DNA of 64,000 bases from Leptospira semungkisensis (GCF_004770055.1 NZ_RQEP01000005.1:496001-560000), one strand, 5' to 3'; numbered from the stretch's first letter, positions 11,586 through 21,849 are shown. Program-made: numbers and translations. Notes: generated from the sequence alone by a model not told the origin.

Positions 11586-12296
11586 TCAGTAGTCGTTCAC
11601 TTCCTCGAGAAGATCCCCGTTAGGGCTCTTATCAACGACGTCTTTGTACTTGTGTTTGTCTTTCATAGGAATGATACGCACTTTTTTGTACGTTCCGTTC
11701 CCTTCCGATCTAGTGAAGACTTTCTCGTTTTCCTGCAGAGCCATGTGAACGATCCTTCTTTCAAAAGGATTCATAGGTTCCAGCAGTTTAGACTTTCCGG
11801 ATTTTGCAACGGAAGAAGCTACCGATTTGCTCAATCTGATCAAAGATAATTCTCTTTTATCTCTGTAAGATTCAGTGTCTAGAACGATCTTGCGCCCGTG
11901 GCGAATCTTGGAATCAACCATCAAGTTCACAAGGAACTGAAGTGCGTCCAAGGTTGCTCCGCGTTTTCCAATGATCAATCCGGACTCACGACTTGTGAGT
12001 TCGATATAGATCTTTCCATCGACGTCTCCCATTCCCACCACTTCAGCTTCCACACCCATCTTGCGAAGAAGGGTAAGGACCACTCCGTGAATGATCTTCT
12101 CTGCAGGAAGATCAAAGTTGGAAACGAAGGCACGTACTACGGCCGGTTTTTTTTGTGTTAGTCCTAAAAATCCGGACTTACCAGATTCGACGGTCTCAAA
12201 CCGCACGTCTCCGGGCTCCAGTCTTAAGGTCTCTAGTGTGATCTCTTCAGCTTCGGCTTTTGTTTTGCCTTCGGCCTCGAAAATATAGTTTTCCAT
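11586..12296 (-). CDS. jag: Jag/KhpB RNA-binding protein
   Basis: A 236-residue protein with the three Jag/KhpB domains in order: Jag-N (residues 1-55, [19 protein letters not shown]), KH (about 75-150, [20 protein letters not shown], carrying the GxxG loop) and R3H (about 155-220, [13 protein letters not shown] with the Arg-x3-His). It binds RNA, and in firmicutes acts with KhpA on cell-division and small-RNA regulation; its job in spirochaetes is unproven. The ATG has GAGG 8 bases upstream. It lies between yidC and mnmE, the usual place for this gene. Confidence 0.93.
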   Translation of the reverse strand: MENYIFEAEGKTKAEAEEITLETLRLEPGDVRFETVESGKSGFLGLTQKKPAVVRAFVSNFDLPAEKIIHGVVLTLLRKMGVEAEVVGMGDVDGKIYIELTSRESGLIIGKRGATLDALQFLVNLMVDSKIRHGRKIVLDTESYRDKRELSLIRLSKSVASSVAKSGKSKLLEPMNPFERRIVHMALQENEKVFTRSEGNGTYKKVRIIPMKDKHKYKDVVDKSPNGDLLEEVNDY

Positions 12297-12318
12297 ATCG
12301 TATCCTCGATATATGAAT

Positions 12319-14178
12319 TCAGGCTCTTACAGGAGCTTCGTCTTTCTTACGAATATTCGTTAACCATTGTTGAGCAATAGAAAGGACGTTAGTCACGGTC
12401 CAATATAATGTCAGTCCGGACGGCATGCTCCAAAGGAAAAATACCATCATTACCGGCATCAGATACATCATCATCTTCTGATTCGGATCCGTTTGAACGG
12501 AAGTCAGCTTCATAGAAAGGAACTGAGTTCCTACCATTAATAAGACTAATAGATTTAAGGAAATTCCGGTCGCAGAAAGATAAGGGATCGCAGGGGAAGT
12601 CCAAATAAAATCAGGCTCGCTTAGATCAGTGATCCAAAGAAAAGGAGACTTCCAAAGATCGATCGTATCCGCAAATGCCACATACAACGCGAAGAAGATC
12701 GGCAATTGGATTAACATAGGAAGACATCCTCCCAACTGAGAGAGTGGATTCATATTGTGCTTTTTATAAAGCTCCAACATCTTCTCTTGCTTTTTGGCAG
12801 GATCGTTTACGTACTTCTCATTGATCTTTTTAAGTTCAGGAGAAAGAGCGCTCATCTTCTTCATTGCTTCCGCTTGTTTTTGGTTCAGCGGATAGAAAAC
12901 CAATTTAAAGATAAGAGCAAACAGAAGGATCCCGAACCCGAAGCTTGGGATCGTATATTTATACGATTGTTTTAAGAACCAGACGATTCCGTTTCGGATA
13001 GGAGTAAAGATCCCTTGGTTAAAGGATTTGTTTAGATCGGAACTTAGGCCCGCGAAAGCCGATTTAGGATTCTTGAAAGGATCCAATTTCGGATCTCTGA
13101 ACAGCATACCGTCCCATTCTCTGATCCCGACGTAATTCGCAAATTCCAATGTCTCGTCCTTTCCAGGCTCGAGAGAAATATTAGAATAAGCTAATATCGT
13201 TCCAGTTTCGTTTTTCTTTCTATTGTCGAATAGAGCGCCTTCGGCCGGATGATTTAGAGTGTCCACAACCGCTAAGAAGTAACGGCTACCTGCTCCAGCA
13301 AAGTCTACACCTTCTCCGGAAGCCCAAACTTCTTTGAAGTTCTCATTTCCGTTCGGAGGGCCAAAGAAGAAATTACGAATTCCTTCCCAGAATCCCCAAG
13401 CATCTCCACCGTCCGGAAGATCTTTCTCACTTCCGTCTATTCTATACACGCGGAAGAATTTAGATAATTCCTGAGCATTCGGTTCTCTTGTTTGAGGCAA
13501 AGGCCCTAAACTTCCGAAAGTCCTTAGATAAGCAGGCTTCTCACGATCTCCGAAATAGAGTTTTTCTTTTCCGAGGTTAGTAACGGTAATTTCAGATTTA
13601 AAATAATTTTCAGTCGGAAAGAAGCGGAATACTTTCTTGAGCAAAACTCCGTCTTTCGTTGCGTAGAAGGTAACGGTTCTGTTTTCTTTATCTTCTTCTG
13701 CCTTGAAGTTGATCTTATTCCATTCAGAATGAGCCACTTCTTCTTTCTTATGAGAGAAGTTGAAGTCGAAGCCTTTTCCGCGAGATAGTTCGATAGCCTT
13801 AACTTTTTTGCCATCTACTTCAATCTCTTGGTAATCCGCTCTAGCAATATTGATCTCATTGCCTTCGATATCTTTATAATTCTTAATATAGAATTTTTCG
13901 ATCCTTCCACCCAAACTAGAAAGAGTAACTACGTGAGAGTCGGTAGTGAAAGTGAATGTCTTTACGTCCTTAGCATCGACTGTAGAAATCGCTGCCGGAG
14001 TTTGAGGCTTCTGCTCGTGACTAGCTTCTTTAGAAGCATCTTTATTTTCCGTAACCGGTACGGGCTTATTCGGTTGTTTTTGCTTTTCGCTCTCCGGATT
14101 GAAGAAGTAGTTCCCGAGGAACCAAATTCCCATTGTGAGTACTAAAGCAAGAAAGAGTCTATTTTGTCTGTCGTCCAT
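12319..14178 (-). CDS. yidC: Membrane protein insertase YidC
   Basis: A 619-residue inner-membrane insertase that integrates and folds membrane proteins alone or with SecYEG. An N-terminal anchor ([19 protein letters not shown]) is followed by the large periplasmic beta-supersandwich domain (about residues 70-370) typical of Gram-negative YidC. The conserved C-terminal five-helix core begins near [20 protein letters not shown] and includes [19 protein letters not shown] and [19 protein letters not shown]. The periplasmic linker after the first helix is Lys/Pro/Glu-rich. It starts 3 bases after the yidD stop and is followed by jag, so the genes are probably one operon. Confidence 0.97.
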   Translation of the reverse strand: MDDRQNRLFLALVLTMGIWFLGNYFFNPESEKQKQPNKPVPVTENKDASKEASHEQKPQTPAAISTVDAKDVKTFTFTTDSHVVTLSSLGGRIEKFYIKNYKDIEGNEINIARADYQEIEVDGKKVKAIELSRGKGFDFNFSHKKEEVAHSEWNKINFKAEEDKENRTVTFYATKDGVLLKKVFRFFPTENYFKSEITVTNLGKEKLYFGDREKPAYLRTFGSLGPLPQTREPNAQELSKFFRVYRIDGSEKDLPDGGDAWGFWEGIRNFFFGPPNGNENFKEVWASGEGVDFAGAGSRYFLAVVDTLNHPAEGALFDNRKKNETGTILAYSNISLEPGKDETLEFANYVGIREWDGMLFRDPKLDPFKNPKSAFAGLSSDLNKSFNQGIFTPIRNGIVWFLKQSYKYTIPSFGFGILLFALIFKLVFYPLNQKQAEAMKKMSALSPELKKINEKYVNDPAKKQEKMLELYKKHNMNPLSQLGGCLPMLIQLPIFFALYVAFADTIDLWKSPFLWITDLSEPDFIWTSPAIPYLSATGISLNLLVLLMVGTQFLSMKLTSVQTDPNQKMMMYLMPVMMVFFLWSMPSGLTLYWTVTNVLSIAQQWLTNIRKKDEAPVRA

Positions 14179-14181
14179 TTC

Positions 14182-14409
14182 CTATTTCCTTCTAGGGTTA
14201 GGGGGTAAGGGGTCGTCGCCTGCCGCAAAGAGAGGATTGCATCTGAGAATTCTCTTTGCGCTTAAAAAAGATGCGTTGAAAAAATCGTATTCTTGGAAGG
14301 CCTGAACTGCGTATTCGGAACAGCTAGGAGTGAATCTGCAGGAAGGCGGAAGAATAGGTGAGATCCAACGTTTGTAAAATCGGATCAGTAAGATGGCTAG
14401 TTGATTCAT
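14182..14409 (-). CDS. yidD: Membrane protein insertion efficiency factor YidD
   Basis: A 75-residue YidD (haemolytic alpha-like, DUF37) protein that assists YidC-dependent insertion at the inner membrane. The family core RFYKRWISPILPPSCRF and PSCSEYAVQAF is intact, with the conserved cysteines. A longer frame reaches a TTG at 14439, but the ATG at 14407-14409 overlaps the rnpA stop as ATGA, the typical coupled arrangement, and the family begins here. It is followed by yidC after 3 bases. Confidence 0.93.
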   Translation of the reverse strand: MNQLAILLIRFYKRWISPILPPSCRFTPSCSEYAVQAFQEYDFFNASFLSAKRILRCNPLFAAGDDPLPPNPRRK

Positions 14410-14726
14410 TTTATTTTTTGAGCCAGCAGACTCAAACAAGCCAGAAGTTGGGAATGATCTTTATCGAATAGGCTCGGTTTCGCTAGTATCGCGATATCGA
14501 AGCCTTTTGGAAAAGAACCTGCTGTTTCGGCAACGGCAGCCCTTAATCTTCTCCGTATTCGATTTCTTCGAACGGCCTTTCCGACCGATCTTTCCGGGCA
14601 GTATAAAAACCTATTTTTTTCTAAGGCGTTCGCCCGATAGATGATCGTTAACGGAGGATTGGTTGCCCTTTTTCCGGAAGCGAAAAGCTCCCTAATATCC
14701 TTCTTGGATGTAAGCGTCTCTTCGAT
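14406..14726 (-). CDS. rnpA: RNase P protein component, frame without canonical start codon
   Basis: The frame from just after the rpmH stop to the TGA at 14406-14408 encodes a clear RnpA, the protein subunit that helps RNase P RNA mature tRNA 5' ends. I translated it by hand: LTSKKDIRELFASGKR opens the fold, and the RNR signature region reads SVGKAVRRNRIRRRLRAAV. Gene order and the ATGA overlap with yidD confirm identity. However, the rpmH TAA at 14736-14738 is in this same frame, and no ATG, GTG, TTG or CTG occurs between it and the conserved core. The ATC at 14724-14726 is given as a placeholder start; ACG, ATT or reinitiation after rpmH are alternatives. A sequencing error is also possible. 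Confidence 0.85.
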   Translation of the reverse strand: MEETLTSKKDIRELFASGKRATNPPLTIIYRANALEKNRFLYCPERSVGKAVRRNRIRRRLRAAVAETAGSFPKGFDIAILAKPSLFDKDHSQLLACLSLLAQKIK

Positions 14727-14735
14727 ATAGGTTCG

Positions 14736-14897
14736 TTAGAATTTCTTACCAGTTCTTTCGTCAGAAACGGTTAGCTTGTAACGACCTTTAGCTCTTCTGC
14801 GGGCGAGAGTTTTTCTTCCGCCGGGGGTCGCCATTCTGGCGCGGAATCCGTGGGTACGGGCACGTTTAATCCGGCTGGGTTGGTATGTTCTTCTCAT
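14736..14897 (-). CDS. rpmH: 50S ribosomal protein L34
   Basis: A 53-residue highly basic ribosomal protein. The universal L34 opening appears as [19 protein letters not shown], followed by [19 protein letters not shown]. Slightly longer than the common 44-46 residues because of a C-terminal tail ending GKKF. It binds 23S rRNA in the large subunit. It is the first gene of the rnpA-yidD-yidC-jag-mnmE cluster. A TATACT at about 14925-14930 on the minus strand could be its -10 element. Its TAA stop is in frame with the downstream rnpA coding frame. Confidence 0.95.
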   Translation of the reverse strand: MRRTYQPSRIKRARTHGFRARMATPGGRKTLARRRAKGRYKLTVSDERTGKKF

Positions 14898-15038
14898 ATA
14901 GTTCCCTGTATCTCTAAGATTGCAGTATAGGACCCTGAAATTAGTCCTTCGGGTTTACATTTTTTCCCGAAGAGCCAAGGGTCAATCCGTTTCTTGAACG
15001 GACTTCACGCGATTTGTATAATGGAATCAATAATGGCA

Positions 15039-15154
<116 letters not shown>

Positions 15155-15164
15155 GAATCTTTGG

Positions 15165-15194
15165 ACAGTTTGGAATTGAGCTCTCTCTTGTCAA
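15165..15194 (-). promoter_or_regulatory. Candidate 5S rRNA promoter
   Basis: A perfect minus-strand -35 box TTGACA lies at 15189-15194, just after the mutM stop. At a 17-base spacer the -10 region reads AAACTG, which is poor. The position would start transcription a few bases before 5S rRNA. The -35 is convincing and the -10 is not. Confidence 0.5.
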
Positions 15195-15200
15195 ACCTAT

Positions 15201-16034
15201 TTAGTAGGTTTTGTTCCAGTCGATGAATTGTTCGCCGGCCATTCTTTGGCAATTGGGACAGAAGAAGGAATCGTGGCCCAGAACGTTTGCCCTTCGAATC
15301 GTAGTGCCGCACCTTGGGCAGGGTTCATTTTTTCGGTTTCTTACCTTTACATGGTCTCGGACTTTCACATCCAAAGGAGCCTGCTTCTTTCGAATATATT
15401 CTATCGAATTCGTTAAGATAGTCTTGATACTTAGATAGAGTTGCTTCTTCTCCTCTTCTTGGAGTTTATAACAGGGAGTCTTAGGATGGATCTTTGCATC
15501 GAATAATACCTCGTCGGCGTAGGCATTTCCGAGAGCGCTTAATTTCGTTTGGTCCATGAGAAAGGCACGTGTCTGTTGCCTGCTCTTGTTCAGTCTGTTT
15601 AAGAATTCTTCTTCCGTAAATTCGTCCGAAAGAAGATTGATTCCTTGGTCGGTATACTTAGGGATCTGGTTGTAGTATTCAGGTTCCGTAAAGTATACTT
15701 TCCCCATTCGAACATCGTCTGCGTAATTTAAGACCTTATTTTGAAAACGAATTCTAACGCAAAGATCCTTCTTTTTATATTTTGGATCCAAGGAGAATCT
15801 ACCCGCAAGCATAGGATGAATGACTAGATTCTTTGAACCGAATTGAAAATTCAAAAAAGGACCATTCCGTTCCAAGCCTTCAAAGGGAAGATTGAGAAAG
15901 GAATTCTCAGACTGACCGCCTGTAAGATTTCGAACCACGATTGGATCGACGATCTCTATGGCTTGGATGATCTCGCCGGGAAGTTCCTGGACAAGCCTTT
16001 CTTGTATGATGACTAGATCGGGAAGCTCTGGCAT
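15201..16034 (-). CDS. mutM: Fpg/Nei-family DNA glycosylase
   Basis: A 277-residue bifunctional DNA glycosylase/AP lyase of the Fpg/Nei family, which removes oxidised purines (Fpg) or pyrimidines (Nei). The N-terminus MPELPDLVIIQERL supplies the catalytic Pro-2 and Glu-3. The helix-two-turn-helix carries LSALGNAYADEVLFDA. The C-terminal zinc finger is complete: CPRCGTTIRRANVLG then FFCPNCQ. Length fits. The usual MPELPEVE is MPELPDLV here, and the HPMLAGR segment differs from the HLGMSG of standard Fpg, so the exact lesion preference is open. The gene ends about 50 bases before 5S rRNA, and begins 9 bases after the upstream unknown gene. Confidence 0.88.
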   Translation of the reverse strand: MPELPDLVIIQERLVQELPGEIIQAIEIVDPIVVRNLTGGQSENSFLNLPFEGLERNGPFLNFQFGSKNLVIHPMLAGRFSLDPKYKKKDLCVRIRFQNKVLNYADDVRMGKVYFTEPEYYNQIPKYTDQGINLLSDEFTEEEFLNRLNKSRQQTRAFLMDQTKLSALGNAYADEVLFDAKIHPKTPCYKLQEEEKKQLYLSIKTILTNSIEYIRKKQAPLDVKVRDHVKVRNRKNEPCPRCGTTIRRANVLGHDSFFCPNCQRMAGEQFIDWNKTY

Positions 16035-16043
16035 GAGCGGCTC

Positions 16044-18383
16044 TTATTTCTTTTTACGGCTTGGAAGATACTTGTAGTATTCGACTTCGATAGTATTAAT
16101 TAAAAAAGTATAATATTTTACGAGCTTCTTATCATACTTTTTCTTTTGGGCCTCATTGCGTAAGAATTCAGAAATCTGATCCCGGATCAACGGAGCCTTT
16201 AGATCGGAATGACTTAGAATAATAGAGCTAGGCATTCCGATCGGCACAATCTCATCAGGGATAGCGATCGTGGCCGAATTCTGCAAGAGCGCATATTCAA
16301 CTGTAGAAGCAACTTTATCATCGTCGGACTCGGTTCTCAAATGGGCCACTGACTGACGGATATTTTCTATATTCTCCCAGATCTTCTTTCTAAGAGATTT
16401 AGAATCATGGATCTTGTCTTGGATCTTAGTAAAACGATTCGGGAACACGAATCTTTCGGCGCCTTTCGAGATCAGGCTCACTTTTTTCTCTTTCGGACTT
16501 TCTCCTTTTCCGAAGTGATCGTCAGCGTCGTCATCATCGCTGCTTACATAATAATCACTCACAGTGGAGATGCTCGAATAATCCGCTCTAAATCCTCCGC
16601 CACCTGAAGACGGCTTGCCTCCTAAACCGAGAATATCCGATTTGTCTCTTTCTCTGAAGAATACAGCAAGCAATCCGCCGATCACAAGAGAAACAGGAAG
16701 TCCTACTAAGATGACCCCTGCTGCATTGAAATGTACGCTCGCAATCAGGAAGAATAACATAGTTCCCACAAATCCAAGTAACCCCATGGAAAGATTGAAT
16801 TTCTTCGCGAGAGCCTCACTTTTCTGACGCTCTTCTACTTCTCTTTCCATGATCATCGCGTCTTGCTGTAGCTTGACAACGTAATCCGCTTTTAACATGG
16901 AATTCAATGCAGGATTCTTAGAACTAACCAAGGATGCGTTAATCTCTTTCGCGATAGCAAGATCCTTTTCGATCATAGGATTCACTTTCGCTTCTGCAGT
17001 CAGCTTATGCAATACTGCGGCCATGTAGCCAGGATCGACAGCGTAGATTTCCGTCCCGCCTTCTTCCTTCTTGATCTCTTTCATCCCGAATTTGGTTTTG
17101 AGTTCGGAAACGATCTCTTGGGTATATTTAGAAACTAGTTCAGGATCCGAAATCCCAACGGCATCCAATCTCTTCTCCGGAATAAACCGAAAAAGAGTCT
17201 GATTGTTCTGAGAATTTTCTTTGATCTGATTTTGGAGCCTATTCTTTAGACTCTTAAAGGCACCTTCTACCTTTCTCTCACTTAAAAGAGCTTTTTCTTG
17301 GATAAGCTTTCGGATGATCGCAACAGATTGCATGCAAGTCTCTGCGACTCTCTTGCCTAGATCGTCCTTTTCTTTGTCGAAAGGAAAATCTTGCACAAGC
17401 TGAATGAGAGCTTCTACCTTCTCGCTATTCTGTTTCTTGCCCGGCTCTGCATTCCCATGAAGAGCTTCAAAATCCTGAATGCGGCCTCGGAACAAAGTGT
17501 AACCCGCTCTTTCCGAAAGTTGTTTCAAATAATTTAATGCGAATACTTCTAATGCGTCGCTTTGCGCACGATAGTGAGAAATAATCTCCGGTTGATTCAC
17601 ATACGTTCCGTCAGGATTCAATTGCAAATCATCCAAGATCAAATGATAATCTGGAAGGATCTCGATCACTGCCTCTTTGTTCTTTGCATAATTCACAAAG
17701 TCCCAAAGGAAATCATTCATCGGAATATAACTGTACGGTGAGAATCCTCTTTTGAGAAGGCTCGCCATCTCGGACTGTAAAGAAGCTAATTTAGGATAAA
17801 GCCAGATCTGTCCTGCCTTGTTCTTATGAAGGAGCATGGCTCCAGGACGATCCTCTTCTAAAGCCCTAGGTTTTTTAGCTCTGTTGTTTAAGATGAGATC
17901 TATTGTTTCTTCCGAAAAATTAAAACATGCCTTGCGATAAGGAGTAACGTCGGTCTTCGCTTCCTTTTGCGGGGAAGCTAACGCGATCTTAGCAAGGACC
18001 TTGTTCCCGTTCCGAACGAGGAACGGATACATGAGCATGGATTTATTTCTTCCTCGCTTTTCGGTATCCAGCAATTGGCGAAGAGCCATATCCACAGAAG
18101 GAGGGGACTTTGCCTGTTCGCTTAGATTGCGATACTTGTTCAGCAATTCTCCGAGTTTATCTAAAGTAAGAAGGTAAGAAGGATGAACGCTTTTAGAACC
18201 GTGTTTTTCGGTCTTCTTATGCCAGTCTCTAAGTTCGTCTAGAATGCAACGAGCAGTTGCAGAGAGCCCGACAGCGCCATCGTTTAAGAAGATATAATCC
18301 GGCGCCAGGGCTTCTAAGTCAGGAGCCTTGGTTTGACTGGAGGCTAACTCCTCGAAGGATATTTCTTGCTCCAAGGTTTCCAT
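16044..18383 (-). CDS. Large conserved hypothetical membrane protein
   Basis: A protein of about 779 residues that I do not recognise. The first two-thirds is soluble-looking and helical, with charged repeats and a predicted coiled region around [19 protein letters not shown]. Two adjacent transmembrane helices ([19 protein letters not shown] and [19 protein letters not shown]) sit near residues 545-600. They are followed by a Gly/Ser-rich linker, an acidic stretch ([10 protein letters not shown]) and a basic C-terminal domain. No signal peptide, so both large domains are probably cytosolic. The track frame begins with TTG at 18407; the ATG at 18383 is preferred. It is 9 bases upstream of mutM. 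Possibly a genus-specific protein. Confidence 0.75.
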   Translation of the reverse strand: METLEQEISFEELASSQTKAPDLEALAPDYIFLNDGAVGLSATARCILDELRDWHKKTEKHGSKSVHPSYLLTLDKLGELLNKYRNLSEQAKSPPSVDMALRQLLDTEKRGRNKSMLMYPFLVRNGNKVLAKIALASPQKEAKTDVTPYRKACFNFSEETIDLILNNRAKKPRALEEDRPGAMLLHKNKAGQIWLYPKLASLQSEMASLLKRGFSPYSYIPMNDFLWDFVNYAKNKEAVIEILPDYHLILDDLQLNPDGTYVNQPEIISHYRAQSDALEVFALNYLKQLSERAGYTLFRGRIQDFEALHGNAEPGKKQNSEKVEALIQLVQDFPFDKEKDDLGKRVAETCMQSVAIIRKLIQEKALLSERKVEGAFKSLKNRLQNQIKENSQNNQTLFRFIPEKRLDAVGISDPELVSKYTQEIVSELKTKFGMKEIKKEEGGTEIYAVDPGYMAAVLHKLTAEAKVNPMIEKDLAIAKEINASLVSSKNPALNSMLKADYVVKLQQDAMIMEREVEERQKSEALAKKFNLSMGLLGFVGTMLFFLIASVHFNAAGVILVGLPVSLVIGGLLAVFFRERDKSDILGLGGKPSSGGGGFRADYSSISTVSDYYVSSDDDDADDHFGKGESPKEKKVSLISKGAERFVFPNRFTKIQDKIHDSKSLRKKIWENIENIRQSVAHLRTESDDDKVASTVEYALLQNSATIAIPDEIVPIGMPSSIILSHSDLKAPLIRDQISEFLRNEAQKKKYDKKLVKYYTFLINTIEVEYYKYLPSRKKK

Positions 18384-18545
18384 ATCTACACCGTATTTGG
18401 ACAACAATCCAATGAAGGAAAATTTCTATTTGTTTCCTTCCGACCAGAATCCCTAACGGAAAGAGAGAATGAAACTATTTTATACGCGAGTAAAAACCTC
18501 ATTGTTTGACAAATAGATCCATTTTCGATCCGAAACTTGCCGGAT

Positions 18546-19811
18546 TCACTCTGCAAATGAGCTAAGGACCTTCCCTATTTTGTGAATTCCTTCCTGGATT
18601 TCTTGATCTTCTCGAGCAAAGCTAATCCGAACACATTCTTCTGCGAAAGGTTCCTGGGAGACTGGAGTCGGATAAAAATATTTTCCAGGAACGATGATCA
18701 CTCCGTTCTCTTTTAAGATCGGATAAAGTTCCGAGATCTTCCTATTCAGTCCGGAAAATTTTGCCCAAAGAAAGAAGGCGCCTTCGCTCTCATGCAAAGA
18801 ATATCTTATCTTATTCTTCCATTCTTTTCTAATACAGGAAATCGCAAGGTCTCTCTTTTTCCGATAGAATGGCCTGACTATGTCTCTACTCAGTCTAAGC
18901 CATTCTCCTGAATTTATGAACTCAAGAGCTATAAATTGGCCGAGATTTCCGCTAGCTAAGTTCAAAACTGCATTCGCTTTATTTAATGCACTTATGATCT
19001 CAGGATCTCCTAATACGAAGCCTGTACGAACTCCGGGCAATCCTATCTTGGAAAGACTGAAGCCTTGGATCATTCCTTCCTTATGAAACAAACCTTGCTC
19101 CGAGTAAACAATTCCTGGAAAAGGATATCCATACGCATTGTCCAAGAATAAGGGAATGTTTCTCTTGCGAGAAAAGCTGAGTATCTTTTCCAACTCTTCT
19201 GAGCTAGCGACGCGTCCCGTCGGATTTGTAGGTCTGGATAAGGCAACACAGCCTAACGGATTTTTTTCATCATCCCAATTCTCTAAAGAAGAAGGATCTA
19301 ACTCGTAACGAAATGTATCTTCTCCGGTAGTTTTAACCTGTCCGAGTGAATATGCAAAGGAATTCGAATATATAGGTTGGTCCAGATATCCAATGTATTC
19401 CGGAAGAACAGGAAGAAAGATCTTACGAAAACTTCCGTCTTCGAAATGACCGGAGAAGAAATTCAATAATAAGTAGAACGCACTTTGAGAACCGTTGGTG
19501 ATTGCGATTTGGTCTTTATGGATCTTAGTCCCAGTCTCGGAACTTAAAAGAGAAGCGAGAGCTTCTAAGGTCTCTTCTTTTCCAGAAGGAGTTTCATATT
19601 TTCCCAATAGGGAATCCCAAAAGTTGGAAGAAGTAAATTTAGAGAGAATCTCTCTCCATGCTTCCTCGACTTCAGGGATCAATGCAGGACTTCCGCCTCC
19701 GAGCATGGACATGCCTGGCCTGAGATTGCCCAGGTCTTCCATCAATTGTCCGATCCCGGTCTGATTCTCGTATTTTCTACCGAATCTTGAAAAAATGAAA
19801 TTCTCGCTCAT
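18546..19811 (-). CDS. avtA: Valine-pyruvate aminotransferase
   Basis: A 421-residue fold-type I PLP aminotransferase. It aligns well with E. coli AvtA: TGIGQLMEDLGNLRPGMSML, GGGSPALIPE, AITNGSQSAFYLLLNFFSG, LPEYIGYLDQP and SRPTNPTGRV. The PLP lysine lies in QGFSLSKIGLPGVRTGF. AvtA transfers the amino group between valine and pyruvate, giving alanine, and links branched-chain amino acid and alanine pools. It could also serve other aliphatic amino acids. The ATG at 19811 has GGAA upstream; a TTG nine codons earlier is less likely. It is divergent from the nucleotide cyclase gene, with about 100 bases between. Confidence 0.92.
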   Translation of the reverse strand: MSENFIFSRFGRKYENQTGIGQLMEDLGNLRPGMSMLGGGSPALIPEVEEAWREILSKFTSSNFWDSLLGKYETPSGKEETLEALASLLSSETGTKIHKDQIAITNGSQSAFYLLLNFFSGHFEDGSFRKIFLPVLPEYIGYLDQPIYSNSFAYSLGQVKTTGEDTFRYELDPSSLENWDDEKNPLGCVALSRPTNPTGRVASSEELEKILSFSRKRNIPLFLDNAYGYPFPGIVYSEQGLFHKEGMIQGFSLSKIGLPGVRTGFVLGDPEIISALNKANAVLNLASGNLGQFIALEFINSGEWLRLSRDIVRPFYRKKRDLAISCIRKEWKNKIRYSLHESEGAFFLWAKFSGLNRKISELYPILKENGVIIVPGKYFYPTPVSQEPFAEECVRISFAREDQEIQEGIHKIGKVLSSFAE

Positions 19812-19911
19812 TATGTAATTCCACTTTTCTTTTGGCAAAACTTCCGAAAAGATAATCTAAGAGGAGAAGGAAATTTTTTCCACTTCTTCCAAACCCTTCC
19901 TGGAGAAAGCA

Positions 19912-21849
19912 ATGCAACCGGTTGAGTCTCTCGAAGAAACTAGTTCTATCGATCCGAACACTTTGGATCTGGATTCGCTTCTGGTTCGATTTCCTTGGGA
20001 AGAAAAGTGGACCGAATTAGCAGAACCCATCGATAGTCTTTGGTCATTTGATCTGGATGCTTCTCCGTCGGCACTTTGGCCTTGGCTGATAGACACTTCT
20101 TCTTTCAATAAGAGAATAGAGATCCCTGAGATGAAATTCAAGGAGATCAACGGAAGACTTTTTGGTACTTCTAAAAACGCAGGCATTCCAATGGAGTGGG
20201 AAGAAGTTCCTTGGGAATGGGAATACTGCAAACAATTGAATAATGCCAGGATCTATTCAAAAGGATTCGCATACTATGTTCGCACTCGATATTTATTATT
20301 CCCCTTAGAAGAAAATAAGACCAGGCTATTCGTATATTTCGGATGGATTCCGAAAGGATGGATCGGCAAGACCATTCTTCAGATAGGAATGAAGCAAATG
20401 TATAAATCCTATCAGAAAGGATTGAACGGAGTCGTTTCAGATCTAAAGAAGACCAAGGATCTCAGCTGGCTCGGACCAAGCGCACTCGGTTTCATAAAGG
20501 AAACCAAACTCAATCGAGAACCTGTCTTTCCAGCAAGAATGCAACAGATCCGAGTAGGTTTCATTCGAGAAGGACAACCCCGAGAATTAGTAGATAAGGT
20601 TTTAAATTATATCTTGGATGCAGATGAATCCGATCTCTACCGCATCCGAGTCAAAGCGCTTTCCAAGGCCTGGGATATTTCGGAAAAAGATCTTCTTCTT
20701 GTATTCTTGCATGGTTGTAGACTCGGATTGTTTACGATCAGTTGGGATGTAGTTTGTCCGCATTGCAGAGGAGTCAGAACCGAAGCCCAACATTTGGGAG
20801 ATCTTCCTACAAGAGACAATTGCGAAGTTTGCGAGATCCAGTTTGAAGCGAACCAATGGAATTCAATAGAGATAACATTTCACGTGCATCCTTCTATTAG
20901 AGAAGTGCAGAAGAGAATGTTTTGCGCGGCGGAACCCGCCACTAAGAATCATATTCGATTTCAGAAATATCTTTCTCCCGGAGAATCCTATAAATCTAAA
21001 TTGCTCCTGAAAAACGGAGTGTATCGTTTAAGAATAAATGGGGATAAAAATTATACTCTTCTTGAAATCAAGGACGAAGCAAAGAATGATTCTCTTCTAT
21101 GGAAACCGAACGGATTGCCGGAGCAAATAGAAGCCGGTTTCGAACCAAATCTCATTCTGGAAAATGAAACCTCAGCACCTCGATGCTTCATCATTGAAGA
21201 AAGAAAAGAAGACCAAGATTGCCTTCGTCCGTCGGACTTATTCAATTTTCAGGATTTCAGAGATCTATTCTCCCAAGAAGCACTCTCCACAGATCTGCAA
21301 TTGGACATCGGAATCCAAACCATCCTATTTACCGATATCGTAGGCTCTACAAAATTCTATTATAATAAAGGCGATTCAGGTGCCTTCTCTGAAGTTAGAT
21401 ATCATTTCGTAGAAGTGTATAAGGTAGTCAGGGAATTCCAAGGTGCCGTGGTGAAAACGATCGGAGATGCGGTGATGGCTTCCTTCTCTTCGCCCGTTGC
21501 TGCAGTGGAAGCTTCCGTTAAACTACAAGAATTCTTTTCAGATGAAAATCCGGAGACTCCTATCCGGATCCGGATCAGTCTGCATACGGGCCCCTGCCTC
21601 GCAGTAAACCTGAACAGCAATATTGACTACTTCGGAAACACGGTGAACTTTGCAGCCAAATTGCAAGCCATAGCCGACGGAGAAGAGATCGTATTCTCAG
21701 AAGTCATATTCAAGGACAAAGAACTTCGAAAGCTAATGACAGAAAAAGGTTGGAAGGTTAGAAGAGTGAAATTCAACCAAAGCTGGATCAATGAAGAAAC
21801 TTTGGCCTATAAATTGGTGTTTAACGGTTTGGAACAGAAAGACGAATAA
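19912..21849 (+). CDS. Class III adenylate/guanylate cyclase with SRPBCC-like and DUF5939 regions
   Basis: A 645-residue cytosolic signalling enzyme that should make cAMP or cGMP. Residues about 45-190 resemble an SRPBCC/polyketide-cyclase-like ligand pocket (SPSALWPWLIDTSSFNKRIE). A middle domain has a four-cysteine zinc-binding pattern, CPHC then CEVC about 24 residues later, as in DUF5939. The C-terminal catalytic domain shows the metal-binding FTDIVGSTKFYY, KTIGDAVMASF with the second Asp, and SLHTGP with DYFGNTVNFAAKLQ carrying the transition-state Asn. Catalytic residues look complete. GGAGAAAG precedes the ATG. The ligand-binding front end suggests direct small-molecule control. Substrate choice between ATP and GTP is not settled. 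Confidence 0.88.
   Translation: MQPVESLEETSSIDPNTLDLDSLLVRFPWEEKWTELAEPIDSLWSFDLDASPSALWPWLIDTSSFNKRIEIPEMKFKEINGRLFGTSKNAGIPMEWEEVPWEWEYCKQLNNARIYSKGFAYYVRTRYLLFPLEENKTRLFVYFGWIPKGWIGKTILQIGMKQMYKSYQKGLNGVVSDLKKTKDLSWLGPSALGFIKETKLNREPVFPARMQQIRVGFIREGQPRELVDKVLNYILDADESDLYRIRVKALSKAWDISEKDLLLVFLHGCRLGLFTISWDVVCPHCRGVRTEAQHLGDLPTRDNCEVCEIQFEANQWNSIEITFHVHPSIREVQKRMFCAAEPATKNHIRFQKYLSPGESYKSKLLLKNGVYRLRINGDKNYTLLEIKDEAKNDSLLWKPNGLPEQIEAGFEPNLILENETSAPRCFIIEERKEDQDCLRPSDLFNFQDFRDLFSQEALSTDLQLDIGIQTILFTDIVGSTKFYYNKGDSGAFSEVRYHFVEVYKVVREFQGAVVKTIGDAVMASFSSPVAAVEASVKLQEFFSDENPETPIRIRISLHTGPCLAVNLNSNIDYFGNTVNFAAKLQAIADGEEIVFSEVIFKDKELRKLMTEKGWKVRRVKFNQSWINEETLAYKLVFNGLEQKDE

Noticed and set aside
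14955..14985. Hairpin CTTCGGG/CCCGAAG between 5S rRNA and rpmH
   Set aside because: Seven pairs with a 12-base loop but no T run after it on the minus strand. It may be a processing signal, but cannot be called a terminator.
19857..20231. Minus-strand 124-residue frame over the 5' end of the cyclase gene
   Set aside because: No family features, and the plus-strand cyclase frame has a ribosome site and a coherent domain order through this region.
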